Both the position numbers and the translations under genes were made by a program. Positions 1 to 7,500 of a DNA stretch of 64,000 nt are shown piece after piece; the first letter of the stretch is position 1; every line of letters begins with the position of its first letter. Source of the DNA: Parapedobacter sp964498395 (lineage in GTDB: Bacteria > Bacteroidota > Bacteroidia > Sphingobacteriales > Sphingobacteriaceae); contig CAZCHE010000004.1 of NCBI GenBank assembly GCA_964498395.1, positions 62,001 to 126,000 of the forward strand, in the 5' to 3' direction. The notes beneath the pieces were generated by a model. The model had not been told where the DNA came from and searched no databases. It saw nothing but the letters and a program-made list of their open reading frames with translations.

Positions 1-1314
1 AGGCAAATAATACAACACTACGCGTCCATCCTTGTTCAAATATTCCTGAGCCACCCGTTGGATATCTGCCAGAGTTACCTTGTTGTATTTATCCAACTCT
101 TTGTTGACCTCATTGGCGTCGCCAAAGAACGTCTTGGCTTCGGCTAGGCCTTCGGCAATACCTGCTACTGAGGAATATTTGTTCACCACAGCGTTTTCGA
201 TTTGGGCCTGTAGCTTTTGGAAATCCGACTCGGAGATGCCATTGGCAATCACCTTGGCGATTTGTTCGTCTATGGCATGCTCCAACGTGTCTGCAGCAAT
301 TCCCATATTGGCAATGCCATAAAGGAGAAATAGTCCACCATCTTCCAAATCCAACGGGAATGCTGCGACCGCTAGGGCTTTTTGTTGGTTATCGACCACT
401 TCCTTTGTCAACAAGGAACTCTTGCCGCCCGTGAGGTAGGTAGATAGCATTTCCAATGCAGGGGTATCATCGTGTTTTTTCGGGGGCAGGTTATACGCCT
501 GGATAACCGCGGGTAACTGGATGTTGTCATGCACCACATCCCGTATTTCGGCCGTGCGGCGGGGTTCTGTAATCGAAGGGCGGTAGATCGTACCCGTGCC
601 GACCGGTATCTCGGAGAAGTAATCCCTTACCCATTGTTCGGTTTGGGCATAGTCGATGTCACCGGCGATGGAAAGGACAGCGTTATTGGGTACATAGTAG
701 GTGCGGTAAAACTGCATGAACTCTTCGAGCGTGGCCGCATCGAGGTGTTCAGGAGAGCCGATGACGGCCCAATTATAGGGATGCACCTGGTGGCTACGTT
801 TGAAAGTCTCCAATAAGATGGTGCCGTAGGGGCGATTGTCATACGATTGCTTCTTTTCCTCCTTGATGACGCTGCGCTGGGTTTCGATCCCCACGGAGTC
901 GATCTTGGCATGAAGCATGCGCTCGCTTTCCATATAAAGTGCTGTTTCGAGGTAATTGGAAGGAACGACTTCGTAGTAATAGGTGATATCGTTAGAGGTG
1001 TAAGCATTTAAGGTGCCGCCAATAGCCTCTATTTTCTTCATATACTCTCCGCGACCGATATTTTCCGTGCCCTCGAAGAGCAGATGCTCAAAGAAATGGG
1101 CGAATCCGGTGCGATCGGGGTTTTCATTTTTGGAGCCCACGTGATACATGACGGAAACTGCCACAATCGGTGTCGCATTATCTTGATGTAGAATCACGGT
1201 GAGGCCATTTTCCAGTTTGAATTCCTTGAACTCAATGTTGGTTTGGGCGTTTGCTGCTGCAATGGAACAGAGCAGTAAGCCCGCAAATGCCGTAATAGAT
1301 AAAGATTTCTTCAT
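1..1314 (-). CDS. M16 family zinc metallopeptidase, C-terminus cut by window edge
   Basis: Zinc endopeptidase of the insulinase/pitrilysin (M16) family, probably periplasmic. The 438 codons in the window start with a Sec signal peptide (about residues 1-24, ending ANA-Q). The inverted zinc motif HFFEH is at residues 73-77, and the expected third ligand Glu lies about 75 residues later in a KEEKK stretch. A second, inactive-type M16 half begins around residue 200. The reading frame is still open at base 1, so the gene continues beyond the window and the usual downstream partner gene cannot be judged. The start at 1314 is the only Met that gives a signal peptide. Family is certain; substrate is unknown. 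Confidence 0.93.
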   Translation of the reverse strand, partial: MKKSLSITAFAGLLLCSIAAANAQTNIEFKEFKLENGLTVILHQDNATPIVAVSVMYHVGSKNENPDRTGFAHFFEHLLFEGTENIGRGEYMKKIEAIGGTLNAYTSNDITYYYEVVPSNYLETALYMESERMLHAKIDSVGIETQRSVIKEEKKQSYDNRPYGTILLETFKRSHQVHPYNWAVIGSPEHLDAATLEEFMQFYRTYYVPNNAVLSIAGDIDYAQTEQWVRDYFSEIPVGTGTIYRPSITEPRRTAEIRDVVHDNIQLPAVIQAYNLPPKKHDDTPALEMLSTYLTGGKSSLLTKEVVDNQQKALAVAAFPLDLEDGGLFLLYGIANMGIAADTLEHAIDEQIAKVIANGISESDFQKLQAQIENAVVNKYSSVAGIAEGLAEAKTFFGDANEVNKELDKYNKVTLADIQRVAQEYLNKDGRVVLYYLP

Positions 1315-1623
1315 TACTGAGCTAATGTGGTTAAAAAAACTTGTGTATCGGTCACAAACTATGCAAGTTTACTATTCTTGGATTGAAAATATAGGTAAAA
1401 GTTACAACTTTCGTATAACCGAAGGTTTTAAGGCTTGTTTTTCAGATTGTTATGTCAGTTGTGTGGGTGTATTGCTATTTTCGTAATGCCTATCGAAGGC
1501 AAATTTCCGTTTTTAAAACGGGGATGCAAGGACGATTTCGAAATTCATAAAAATGCAACGGAAATAGCAAAAAGTTGCAGGTGAATTGCGATAATTAAAT
1601 AAAAAATCACTAATTTGTTCCAT
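1315..1623. other. Divergent intergenic region, no gene seen
   Basis: About 309 bases separate the M16 protease from the small HTH-like gene. I see no convincing coding frame. A short perfect inverted repeat (7-bp arms, 1-nt centre) at 1507-1521 could be an operator but has no supporting context. A near -7 element, TAATTTG (one base short of TAnnTTTG), lies at 1611-1617 just before the next gene. Confidence 0.5.
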
Positions 1624-1839
1624 ATGAACGTAGTTGATATGCAGGTAGATTTACCACGTTTAGCTGTTTTTACCTCGGATTTGCAACGGATCACTGGCCA
1701 GAGCGAACGCACCTGCCAGCGGATTCTGCAGCGTATCCGGGATATGTTTGGGTTGGATAGGCACCAGCACGTGACCGTTTACCAGGCCTCGGAGTATTTG
1801 GGCATTCCAGTAATGGACATTGGACGGTTTATGCAGTAA
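1624..1839 (+). CDS. Small conserved protein, possible DNA-binding (71 aa)
   Basis: Encodes 71 residues. The central pattern ITGQSERTCQRILQRIR followed by VYQASEYLGI resembles small orphan proteins common in Sphingobacteria, in which a predicted helix-turn-helix-like segment is followed by a second helix pair. No catalytic motif is visible. I place the start at the ATG at 1624 because the only upstream in-frame initiator is a TTG at 1615. It is a single-gene unit followed by a strong terminator. Function is unknown; DNA binding is inferred only from size, charge and helical pattern. Confidence 0.6.
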   Translation: MNVVDMQVDLPRLAVFTSDLQRITGQSERTCQRILQRIRDMFGLDRHQHVTVYQASEYLGIPVMDIGRFMQ

Positions 1840-1900
1840 TCCAGACCCGGACATCCGGCCCATTTAGGCCGGAGCAGCGCATGAAGAACTTATTGGTATG

Positions 1901-1935
1901 ACCACGGACGGCACGGCCCGATCCGTGGTTTTTTT
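1901..1935 (+). terminator. Rho-independent terminator
   Basis: Perfect 8-bp stem ACCACGGA/TCCGTGGT with a GC-rich loop, followed by a run of T. It ends transcription of the small gene at 1624. Confidence 0.85.
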
Positions 1936-2106
1936 ATGTTTGTATGCATCAACTCCCGCCAAATCCGCCAATAACGCCAAATCCGCCAAAGGCGACAGCG
2001 TTTTCCGACAAACCACTGAACTTTATTTTATAGCCAACGGGGCAGGTACCACCCGGAGGCAACAGGAGTGATTTGTTTAATGTTTAATTTTTAAATTTTA
2101 GTTTTT

Positions 2107-2490
2107 ATGGCAATTCAATTCAACGTTTTGGAAATCGGTAAACCAATGGATCCAGATGCACCGAAAAAGTTTTACGCTCGACCCGTGAGTAAGGGTGAAG
2201 TGACACTGGAGGATTTAAGTGAGGACATCTCCCATGCCTCATCGGTCAACGCCTCGGATGTGTATGCGGTATTGCAGAGTCTGGTGCGTGAGATACCGCG
2301 TAACATCGCCCGGGGGCACATTATACGTCTCGGTAACTTGGGTTCATTTCGTTTGGGAAGCAACAGTACGGGTAGTGAAACAGCGGAGGAGGTTTCTTCG
2401 GCGAACATTGTGCGTACCCGTTTGCTCTTCCATCCCGGGAATAAAGTTAGGTCGGTAATGCGCGATTTAACTTTCGAGAAAATGGCGTAA
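2107..2490 (+). CDS. HU-family (HU-HIG type) DNA-binding protein
   Basis: Nucleoid-associated histone-like protein of the 'DNA-binding protein, histone-like, putative' family found in Bacteroidetes. The 127 residues contain the HU fold: an N-terminal beta extension (FNVLEIGKPM), a helical dimerisation part (about 35-70), and the RGHIIRLGNLGSFRLG segment (about 75-90) corresponding to the HU arm entry. The C terminus replaces the usual PxTG arm tip with an NIVRTRLLFHPG-type sequence typical of this subfamily. It is monocistronic, preceded by a long AT-rich leader and followed by a terminator. Confidence 0.9.
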   Translation: MAIQFNVLEIGKPMDPDAPKKFYARPVSKGEVTLEDLSEDISHASSVNASDVYAVLQSLVREIPRNIARGHIIRLGNLGSFRLGSNSTGSETAEEVSSANIVRTRLLFHPGNKVRSVMRDLTFEKMA

Positions 2491-2520
2491 GATTTCTATA
2501 GTTCCCCTTTTGGGTAACAG

Positions 2521-2551
2521 GCCGCTATTCTAGAGGGATAGCGGCTTTTTT
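2521..2551 (+). terminator. Rho-independent terminator of HU-like gene
   Basis: Perfect 8-bp stem GCCGCTAT/ATAGCGGC closed by a 9-nt loop and followed by six T residues, 30 bases after the HU-like stop codon. Confidence 0.9.
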
Positions 2552-2885
2552 GTGCTTTTTGCCCGAAAATGGCCGTAGCGAAATAAAAAACGACCACGGT
2601 CGTTTGGCAAAACGATTGGGACGAGTTTAAGAAACCGCTTCGGTGGTTTTTCAGAACCAAATATGCTGCTTTTTTAGTTAATATAAGGTTAAATTTTAGG
2701 CTGTACTGAAATAAAAATTTAACAACGAATAGCCTTGATTTAATCATGTTTGAAATCATTTTTGCTTCAGACATAGCGCTCTTTACGGTAGTAGCAAATT
2801 CCGAGGCAAGGTATTCATTGCTCAATGGCTGCGAAAAATATCGAAATGCCCGACTTTTTATTGTAATGACATATTTTATAAGATT
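2552..2885. other. AT-rich intergenic stretch, no gene seen
   Basis: No frame here shows protein-like composition. A perfect 8-bp inverted repeat with a 2-nt centre (AAACGACC-AC-GGTCGTTT) occurs at 2588-2605 and could be a protein-binding dyad; nothing else connects it to a regulator. Confidence 0.4.
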
Positions 2886-2978
2886 ATGGATTTTTCAAGA
2901 AGAAAAAAAATACTGCTTGGTGCAATTTTAGGTGTTTTTATTTACTTATTATTGGTTATTATATTTAAGTACTTTTGA
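2886..2978 (+). CDS. Possible small membrane peptide (30 aa)
   Basis: A 30-residue frame with a basic N terminus (SRRKK) and one hydrophobic helix of about 20 residues ending in KYF. Positive-inside charge followed by a single membrane segment fits a bitopic microprotein. There is no clear ribosome-binding site, which is normal in Bacteroidetes. It precedes another small membrane frame by 45 bases. Weak: any AT-rich sequence can encode a short hydrophobic helix. Confidence 0.3.
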   Translation: MDFSRRKKILLGAILGVFIYLLLVIIFKYF

Positions 2979-3023
2979 CCCTCAAGTTAGGTTGCGTTAC
3001 CTTAATTTTCTTAATTTGGTAAC

Positions 3024-3176
3024 ATGGAATTATCAAAAAAAGCCAGTTCTTTCAAAAGCCAACAGCTTTCAATAGCCTTGTTTGTATTGGTTATCGTGAT
3101 CATTTATCTGATTGACCATCGGGAAGCGTTTTGGGAAGGCGTGGTTGCAGGTTTGAATGCGTTCTCTAGCAAATAA
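3024..3176 (+). CDS. Small membrane protein (50 aa)
   Basis: Encodes 50 residues: a polar N terminus, one transmembrane helix (about residues 15-30, VLVIVIIYLI), then DHREAFWEGVVAGLNA. The DHREAFWEG pattern resembles short single-span proteins seen in Sphingobacteria and Flavobacteria (established only from memory of the family). The stop lies 8 bases before the VOC gene, suggesting co-transcription. Function unknown. Confidence 0.5.
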   Translation: MELSKKASSFKSQQLSIALFVLVIVIIYLIDHREAFWEGVVAGLNAFSSK

Positions 3177-3184
3177 ATACGAAT

Positions 3185-3541
3185 ATGCTGACAGCGATTA
3201 ACCCCAAATTGCCCATGCGCAATATATCGGTAACAACGGATTTCTATCTTAACAAACTCGGTTTTAAGAAATTTGGAAATGCCGATTACGACCAATACTT
3301 AATGGTCGAGAAAGACGATATTCAAATTCACTTTTTTGAGTTCAAGGAGCTTGACCCCAAAGCGAATTATGGTCAGGTTTATATCCGAACAGACGATATA
3401 GACAAATTATATCAATCGTTTTTGGATAATCAAATCGATATACACCCAAATGGGGCATTGCAAACAAAGCCCTGGGGCCAACGGGAATTCTCAATACTTG
3501 ATCCCGATAGCAATCTGCTGACTTTCGGGCAAAGTATCTAG
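3185..3541 (+). CDS. VOC-fold protein, bleomycin-resistance/glyoxalase superfamily
   Basis: A 118-residue single-domain VOC protein with paired beta-alpha-beta-beta-beta units. The start (NPKLPMRNISVTTDFYLNKLGF) and end (EFSILDPDSNLLTFGQ) match bleomycin-resistance-type proteins, which dimerise and sequester drug rather than catalyse. Metal ligands of true glyoxalases are not clearly arranged, so a binding role is likelier than catalysis. Actual ligand unknown. Confidence 0.85.
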   Translation: MLTAINPKLPMRNISVTTDFYLNKLGFKKFGNADYDQYLMVEKDDIQIHFFEFKELDPKANYGQVYIRTDDIDKLYQSFLDNQIDIHPNGALQTKPWGQREFSILDPDSNLLTFGQSI

Positions 3542-3646
3542 GATTCGATACTAGACGGCCTTTTGGATCTTCCGCTCAAGCGAAGTCTTTGCGCCAGTAT
3601 TGGAACCAGTTGGGCAGCGAAAACATGATTGTTTACAAAAAAATAT

Positions 3647-3654
3647 TAACTTTG
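3647..3654 (+). promoter_or_regulatory. -7 promoter element of the toxin-antitoxin pair
   Basis: TAACTTTG, an exact match to the Bacteroidetes TAnnTTTG element, ends 4 bases before the antitoxin ATG. Transcription would begin at or next to the start codon, so the mRNA would be leaderless. No -33 TTG sits at the usual distance. Confidence 0.5.
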
Positions 3655-3658
3655 TGGT

Positions 3659-3898
3659 ATGGCAACGCTTCGAATAGATATTGACAATAAGAAATCCGAA
3701 AAGATTGTCTTGGCTGTAGTTGAGGCGTTAGGCTTGCCTTACCAGTTGGAGAACGGTCCTGTTTCTCAGGCTGCATTGAATAAAAATGAAAAGGCAGTCT
3801 ATAACAGACTCAAGGACTCGTTAGGTGAAATCAAACAACACCAAGAAGGCAATATCCAATTACAAACCATTGAAGAGTTTTTGGCTGAACTTTCCTGA
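3659..3898 (+). CDS. Putative antitoxin of type II TA module
   Basis: A 79-residue protein with a short N-terminal beta segment (MATLRIDIDNKK) and acidic helical remainder, directly upstream (5-base gap) of a RelE/ParE-type toxin gene. Size, order and charge fit an antitoxin whose N terminus binds DNA and whose C terminus (QTIEEFLAEL) wraps the toxin. I do not recognise a named antitoxin family; the assignment rests on the partner gene. Confidence 0.7.
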   Translation: MATLRIDIDNKKSEKIVLAVVEALGLPYQLENGPVSQAALNKNEKAVYNRLKDSLGEIKQHQEGNIQLQTIEEFLAELS

Positions 3899-3903
3899 CT
3901 CGT

Positions 3904-4236
3904 ATGGCCATTAATGTTTATCCCACAAGTGGTTTTAAGAAAGAGTTAAAGCGTATTTCAAAAAAGCATCGAGGGATTCTCGCAGACATCGCTAACCTTT
4001 CTGCTCAACTTAAAGAAAACCCAACATTAGGTGTCGATCTTGGGCAAAATGTTTATAAGATACGAATGGCCATCTCTGGTACCAACAAAGGTAAATCAGG
4101 CGGAGCGAGGGTCATTACCTTTGTGGTTTTGATAAGGGAAACCGTCTATCTAGCTGAAATATTGCTGAAGAACGAGCATGATACGGTTGATGTCGATAAG
4201 GTTATTCAACGGTTAAAAGACGAAGGACTGTTGTAG
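3904..4236 (+). CDS. RelE/ParE-family toxin
   Basis: A 110-residue basic protein with the RelE/ParE fold signature: an N-terminal FKKELKRISKKHR helix, then KENPTLGVDLGQNVYKIRMAI and a beta hairpin with ARVITFVVLIRETVYLAEI. Most RelE-type toxins cleave ribosome-bound mRNA, whereas ParE-type inhibit gyrase; the sequence does not let me choose. It lies 5 bases after the antitoxin gene in one transcription unit. Confidence 0.8.
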   Translation: MAINVYPTSGFKKELKRISKKHRGILADIANLSAQLKENPTLGVDLGQNVYKIRMAISGTNKGKSGGARVITFVVLIRETVYLAEILLKNEHDTVDVDKVIQRLKDEGLL

Positions 4237-4463
4237 TTGCCGTATGAAACGATGCTTTATCAACGGCTTCGTTGATATTAATGTGCGCCGATATTGCGTA
4301 TGTTGCCAGATTGTAGCTGTCGTTTTACTATGTAATTGTTCGAGCTGTAGGCTTTTTGCCTTGGTTTTATGCAACATTTTCGTCAAACACATCGTTATCT
4401 GGCACATATTGCCTACTTTAATGCCGGATTACGAACATGCATGCGAAACCAATACGTATTTTT

Positions 4464-5693
4464 ATGAAAAAAATCACCCCCTCATTGACATTATGTGCAT
4501 TTGCCCTGTCAATTTCTCCCACATTTTCCCAAACCTACGATGATCCCGCCATCAAAGCGAAGGCAGATCGGATACATGCCGATGCGCTCACGCTGGATAC
4601 CCATGGCGACCTGCCCAATTTTATGATTTCTCGTCCTGATTTTGATATCTCGAAAGAACATGACGCGCGGGCGACCGGATCCCGTATAGACCTACCTCGG
4701 ATGAAAAAAGGTGGTTTGGATGCGATGTTCTTTGCGGTATATCTCGGCCAGGGGCCACGGACACCTGAAGGGAATGCAGATGCTAAGGTAAGGGCGAAAG
4801 CGCTATTTGATTTAGTCTACAAGATTGTGGAAGACCATCCGGATCTGGCTGGGCTAGCGATGACCCCCGAAGATGCGTACGCATTAGAGAAGGAGGGTAA
4901 ACGGGCCATTTTCATCGGTGTGGAAAACGGTTGGGCTATAGGCAAAGATCTTACGCTGCTGAAAACATATTATGACCTCGGCGCACGCTATATGACATTA
5001 TCCCACACCCGAAATAACGATATCTGTGATTCATCTACGGATGAAGAGGAACACGGTGGACTTAGCGATTTCGGTGTCGAGGTGGTCAAGGAAATGAACA
5101 GGTTAGGGATGATTGTCGATGTATCCCACATCTCCGATGGGGCGTTTTGGGATTGCATTAAGCACTCAGAAGCTCCGATCGTGGCCACCCACAGTTCTGC
5201 AAGGGCGCTCTACGACCACCCCCGCAACTTGTCTGACGAAATGATCAAGGCGCTCGCGGCAAAAGGTGGGGTCGTTCAAATGAATATGCTAAGTAGCTAC
5301 TTGAAAGCGGGTAATCCCGAACGCGCAAAGGCCATGCAGTTCCTTCGGGAAAAATATCCACGAGGAGCGGAGTTGACCGAAGCGCAAGAAGCCGCGCGGG
5401 CTGCCGATTTTCAAGAGTTGAATACTCGCTTTCCGGAAGAACTGGCAACCCTGCAATTGGTGGTAGACCACATCGATCACATCGTGAAGCTCGTTGGGGT
5501 GGATTACGTCGGGATTGGCCCTGACCTCGACGGGGGTGGAGGAGTGACCGGAATGTATGACGTGAGCGAAATGGGTAATATTACCTATGAATTGGTCAAG
5601 CGGGGCTATAGCGAGGAAGACATCAAGAAAATCTGGAGTGGCAATTTTTTCAGGGTGATGAGAGAAGCGGACCAGGTGGCGAAGCGGCTATAG
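4464..5693 (+). CDS. Membrane dipeptidase family protein (M19, renal dipeptidase-like), secreted
   Basis: A zinc-dependent dipeptidase that cleaves dipeptides, including D-amino-acid forms, outside the cytoplasm. The 409-residue protein has a signal peptide (MKKITPSLTLCAFALSISPTFS), then an M19 amidohydrolase barrel: LDTHGDLPN (first metal His/Asp), GVENG (bridging Glu), VDVSHISD and ATHSSARALYDHPRN (His ligands), and GIGPDLDGGGG near the C terminus. I chose the ATG at 4464 over 4437 because it opens the signal peptide. It is convergent with the glycosyltransferase, with only 3 bases between stops. Confidence 0.92.
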   Translation: MKKITPSLTLCAFALSISPTFSQTYDDPAIKAKADRIHADALTLDTHGDLPNFMISRPDFDISKEHDARATGSRIDLPRMKKGGLDAMFFAVYLGQGPRTPEGNADAKVRAKALFDLVYKIVEDHPDLAGLAMTPEDAYALEKEGKRAIFIGVENGWAIGKDLTLLKTYYDLGARYMTLSHTRNNDICDSSTDEEEHGGLSDFGVEVVKEMNRLGMIVDVSHISDGAFWDCIKHSEAPIVATHSSARALYDHPRNLSDEMIKALAAKGGVVQMNMLSSYLKAGNPERAKAMQFLREKYPRGAELTEAQEAARAADFQELNTRFPEELATLQLVVDHIDHIVKLVGVDYVGIGPDLDGGGGVTGMYDVSEMGNITYELVKRGYSEEDIKKIWSGNFFRVMREADQVAKRL

Positions 5694-5696
5694 GGC

Positions 5697-6872
5697 TTAT
5701 GATTTGCACGGACTAACGAAGACTCGACAAGCGGATTGATAAATCGCCAACAGCAGGAGTTTGTTTTCTTCAGCTTTATAGTGTCGTTCGTACTCCAGAC
5801 GTGCTCGTTTGCGCATCTCCCGTTTTCGTACTTCAGCCATACTCGAGAATTGCTCGACGCAGGACTGTAGCCCCATAACATTACCCGCTGGAAAAAGTAG
5901 CCCATTCTCGCCGTCTTTCACCATCGCCTGCATTGCGCCCAGATGGCTGGCAATGACGGGGGTGCCCGCAGCAAATGCTTCGAGGATGGTCATGGGCATG
6001 CCTTCAAACCAGATCGATGGGAAGACCAATGCGGTGCAGCTCGCCAATTGCTCGTCGATGCCGGTTTTGTCCAGACTCCCCAAATAAACCATATTGGGAT
6101 GCTTTTGGCAGGTCGCAACTACTTTTTCCCGCATGGGGCCATCGCCCGCAATACGCAATTGCTTGTCGGTATTGCCGAACGCTTCCAATAGTACATCGAT
6201 GCCTTTTTCAGGGGTAAGCCTGCCGACGAATAGGAAATGTTGTCCACGTGTTTCCTTGACCCGTTTAGGGGGGGAGACGAAGTTAGGTTTGACCACGAAT
6301 TTTTCCTTGGGTACGCCGAAAGTCGAATCCACGAATAATTGCTTGGCGAAAGCGGTCAGGGGAATGTATCGGTCGACCATTTGCCAAGTACCCATTTTTT
6401 TGTGCAACCATACGGTAAAAGCAAGCCAAAACGTCTTAAAGACCGAATGACTGTGCAGCCCTAGTCGTACAGCTTGCCAAGGGAAGCGGGTATGGAGGCT
6501 GTCTGTAAATAGGTTGCCGTTGTAAAACAAGGTTGCCGAAGGGCAAAGCAGGCGGTAGTTGTGCAGGGTCATGACTACAGGGATGCCCTGCCGCTTGGCA
6601 ATGCGAATGGCAATTGGCCCGATCGCATAATGGAGGTTGTGGATATGGATGACGTCTGGCCGGTGCTCCCGAATTGCCCGTTTCACTTTTCGTCCTGCCC
6701 GCACATTCCAGGGCGACCACAACGTTTGCCAAGCGCCCTTCCACCCCTTTCTGTTTTGGAAAGTGAGTAAAGCGACTTCCTCCGTTAAGGACAATAATGT
6801 ATGCTCTTGCTCGAAAACAGCGTCTTCGCCGCCTGGGTCTTGGTAATGGTTATGTATAATCAGGACGCGCAT
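5697..6872 (-). CDS. Glycosyltransferase family 4 (GT-B fold)
   Basis: Retaining glycosyltransferase that moves a sugar from a nucleotide-sugar donor to an acceptor, probably for a surface glycan. The N-terminal acceptor domain starts MRVLIIHNHYQDPGGEDAVF and contains DVIHIHNLH. The C-terminal donor domain begins at FLFVGRLTPEKGIDVLLEAF and carries the E-x7-E motif in FEGMPMTILEAFAAGTPVIAS. Length (391) is normal. There are no neighbouring polysaccharide genes, so the pathway is unknown. Confidence 0.92.
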   Translation of the reverse strand: MRVLIIHNHYQDPGGEDAVFEQEHTLLSLTEEVALLTFQNRKGWKGAWQTLWSPWNVRAGRKVKRAIREHRPDVIHIHNLHYAIGPIAIRIAKRQGIPVVMTLHNYRLLCPSATLFYNGNLFTDSLHTRFPWQAVRLGLHSHSVFKTFWLAFTVWLHKKMGTWQMVDRYIPLTAFAKQLFVDSTFGVPKEKFVVKPNFVSPPKRVKETRGQHFLFVGRLTPEKGIDVLLEAFGNTDKQLRIAGDGPMREKVVATCQKHPNMVYLGSLDKTGIDEQLASCTALVFPSIWFEGMPMTILEAFAAGTPVIASHLGAMQAMVKDGENGLLFPAGNVMGLQSCVEQFSSMAEVRKREMRKRARLEYERHYKAEENKLLLLAIYQSACRVFVSPCKS

Positions 6873-6882
6873 GGAGTGGTAA

Positions 6883-6890
6883 CAAAACTA
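6883..6890 (-). promoter_or_regulatory. -7 promoter element of the glycosyltransferase
   Basis: On the minus strand this reads TAGTTTTG, an exact TAnnTTTG match, 10 bases upstream of the start codon. A leader of only a few bases is implied. Confidence 0.45.
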
Positions 6891-6987
6891 CGATAAACCA
6901 AACAGGTTTTTTAAGGCATTAGGATTTATTTACGAAAATCCCTATTTTTAAGGCATCATCTATGTAAATCTGACGTAACCATTGCCT

Positions 6988-7338
6988 ATGGAACGGACAT
7001 GCCTGGATTGCGGCCAGCCAATTATTGGACGTGTCGACAAAAAATTCTGTGATGACGCCTGCCGCAGCAACTATAATAACCGACGAAATAGCGAGGAGAA
7101 TAGCTACTTGCGCAAGGTAAACGGTATTCTGAAACGCAACCGGCGAATACTCGAGATCCTAGCCCCTGGAGGAAAGGCAAAGGTGAAGTGGAAAACCCTG
7201 GTCGGCGAAGGCTTTAATTTTGACTACATCACCGATATGCACGAGACGGAGAAAGGTGCCCAATACCGGTTTTGCTACGAGTATGGTTATTTACTGCTGG
7301 AACATGACGAGGTACTGCTGGTGAAGAGGAAGAGGTAG
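6988..7338 (+). CDS. Conserved zinc-ribbon-like protein
   Basis: A 116-residue protein with an N-terminal four-Cys zinc ribbon (C-x2-C-x12-C-x3-C in CLDCGQPIIGRVDKKFCDDACR), followed by basic NNRRN and a C-terminal beta-rich part. Homologues are common in Bacteroidetes genomes as uncharacterised proteins. I start at the ATG at 6988; the TTG at 6982 adds only two residues. It stands alone before the helicase gene. Possibly nucleic-acid binding, by the ribbon and basic charge. Confidence 0.75.
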   Translation: MERTCLDCGQPIIGRVDKKFCDDACRSNYNNRRNSEENSYLRKVNGILKRNRRILEILAPGGKAKVKWKTLVGEGFNFDYITDMHETEKGAQYRFCYEYGYLLLEHDEVLLVKRKR

Positions 7339-7465
7339 TGGAGAGAAAAAAAAACACGATTTCCATGCGGTAAAAACAAAAGCTAATCTTTTTCCTATGT
7401 TTCATCTGATTTGTTCGTTTTCAATGGCAGATTAGACCTGCCTGCCGAGGCGGGGACCAATTAAC

Positions 7466-7496
7466 TTGCATATGAAGTGCAAGTTATCTAAGTTTG
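7466..7496 (+). promoter_or_regulatory. Helicase promoter (TTG-N20-TAAGTTTG) overlapped by an inverted repeat
   Basis: A TTG at 7466-7468 is followed after 20 bases by TAAGTTTG at 7489-7496, the full Bacteroidetes promoter pattern. The -7 element ends 4 bases before the helicase ATG, so the transcript should be leaderless. A 9-bp perfect inverted repeat (TAACTTGCA/TGCAAGTTA, 7462-7486) covers the -33 element and the spacer and is a candidate operator. Confidence 0.65.
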
Positions 7497-7500
7497 CCGG

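Noticed and set aside
2496..2825. 109-residue minus-strand frame after the HU-like gene
   Set aside because: It covers the terminator and AT-rich spacer and shows no family features or start context.
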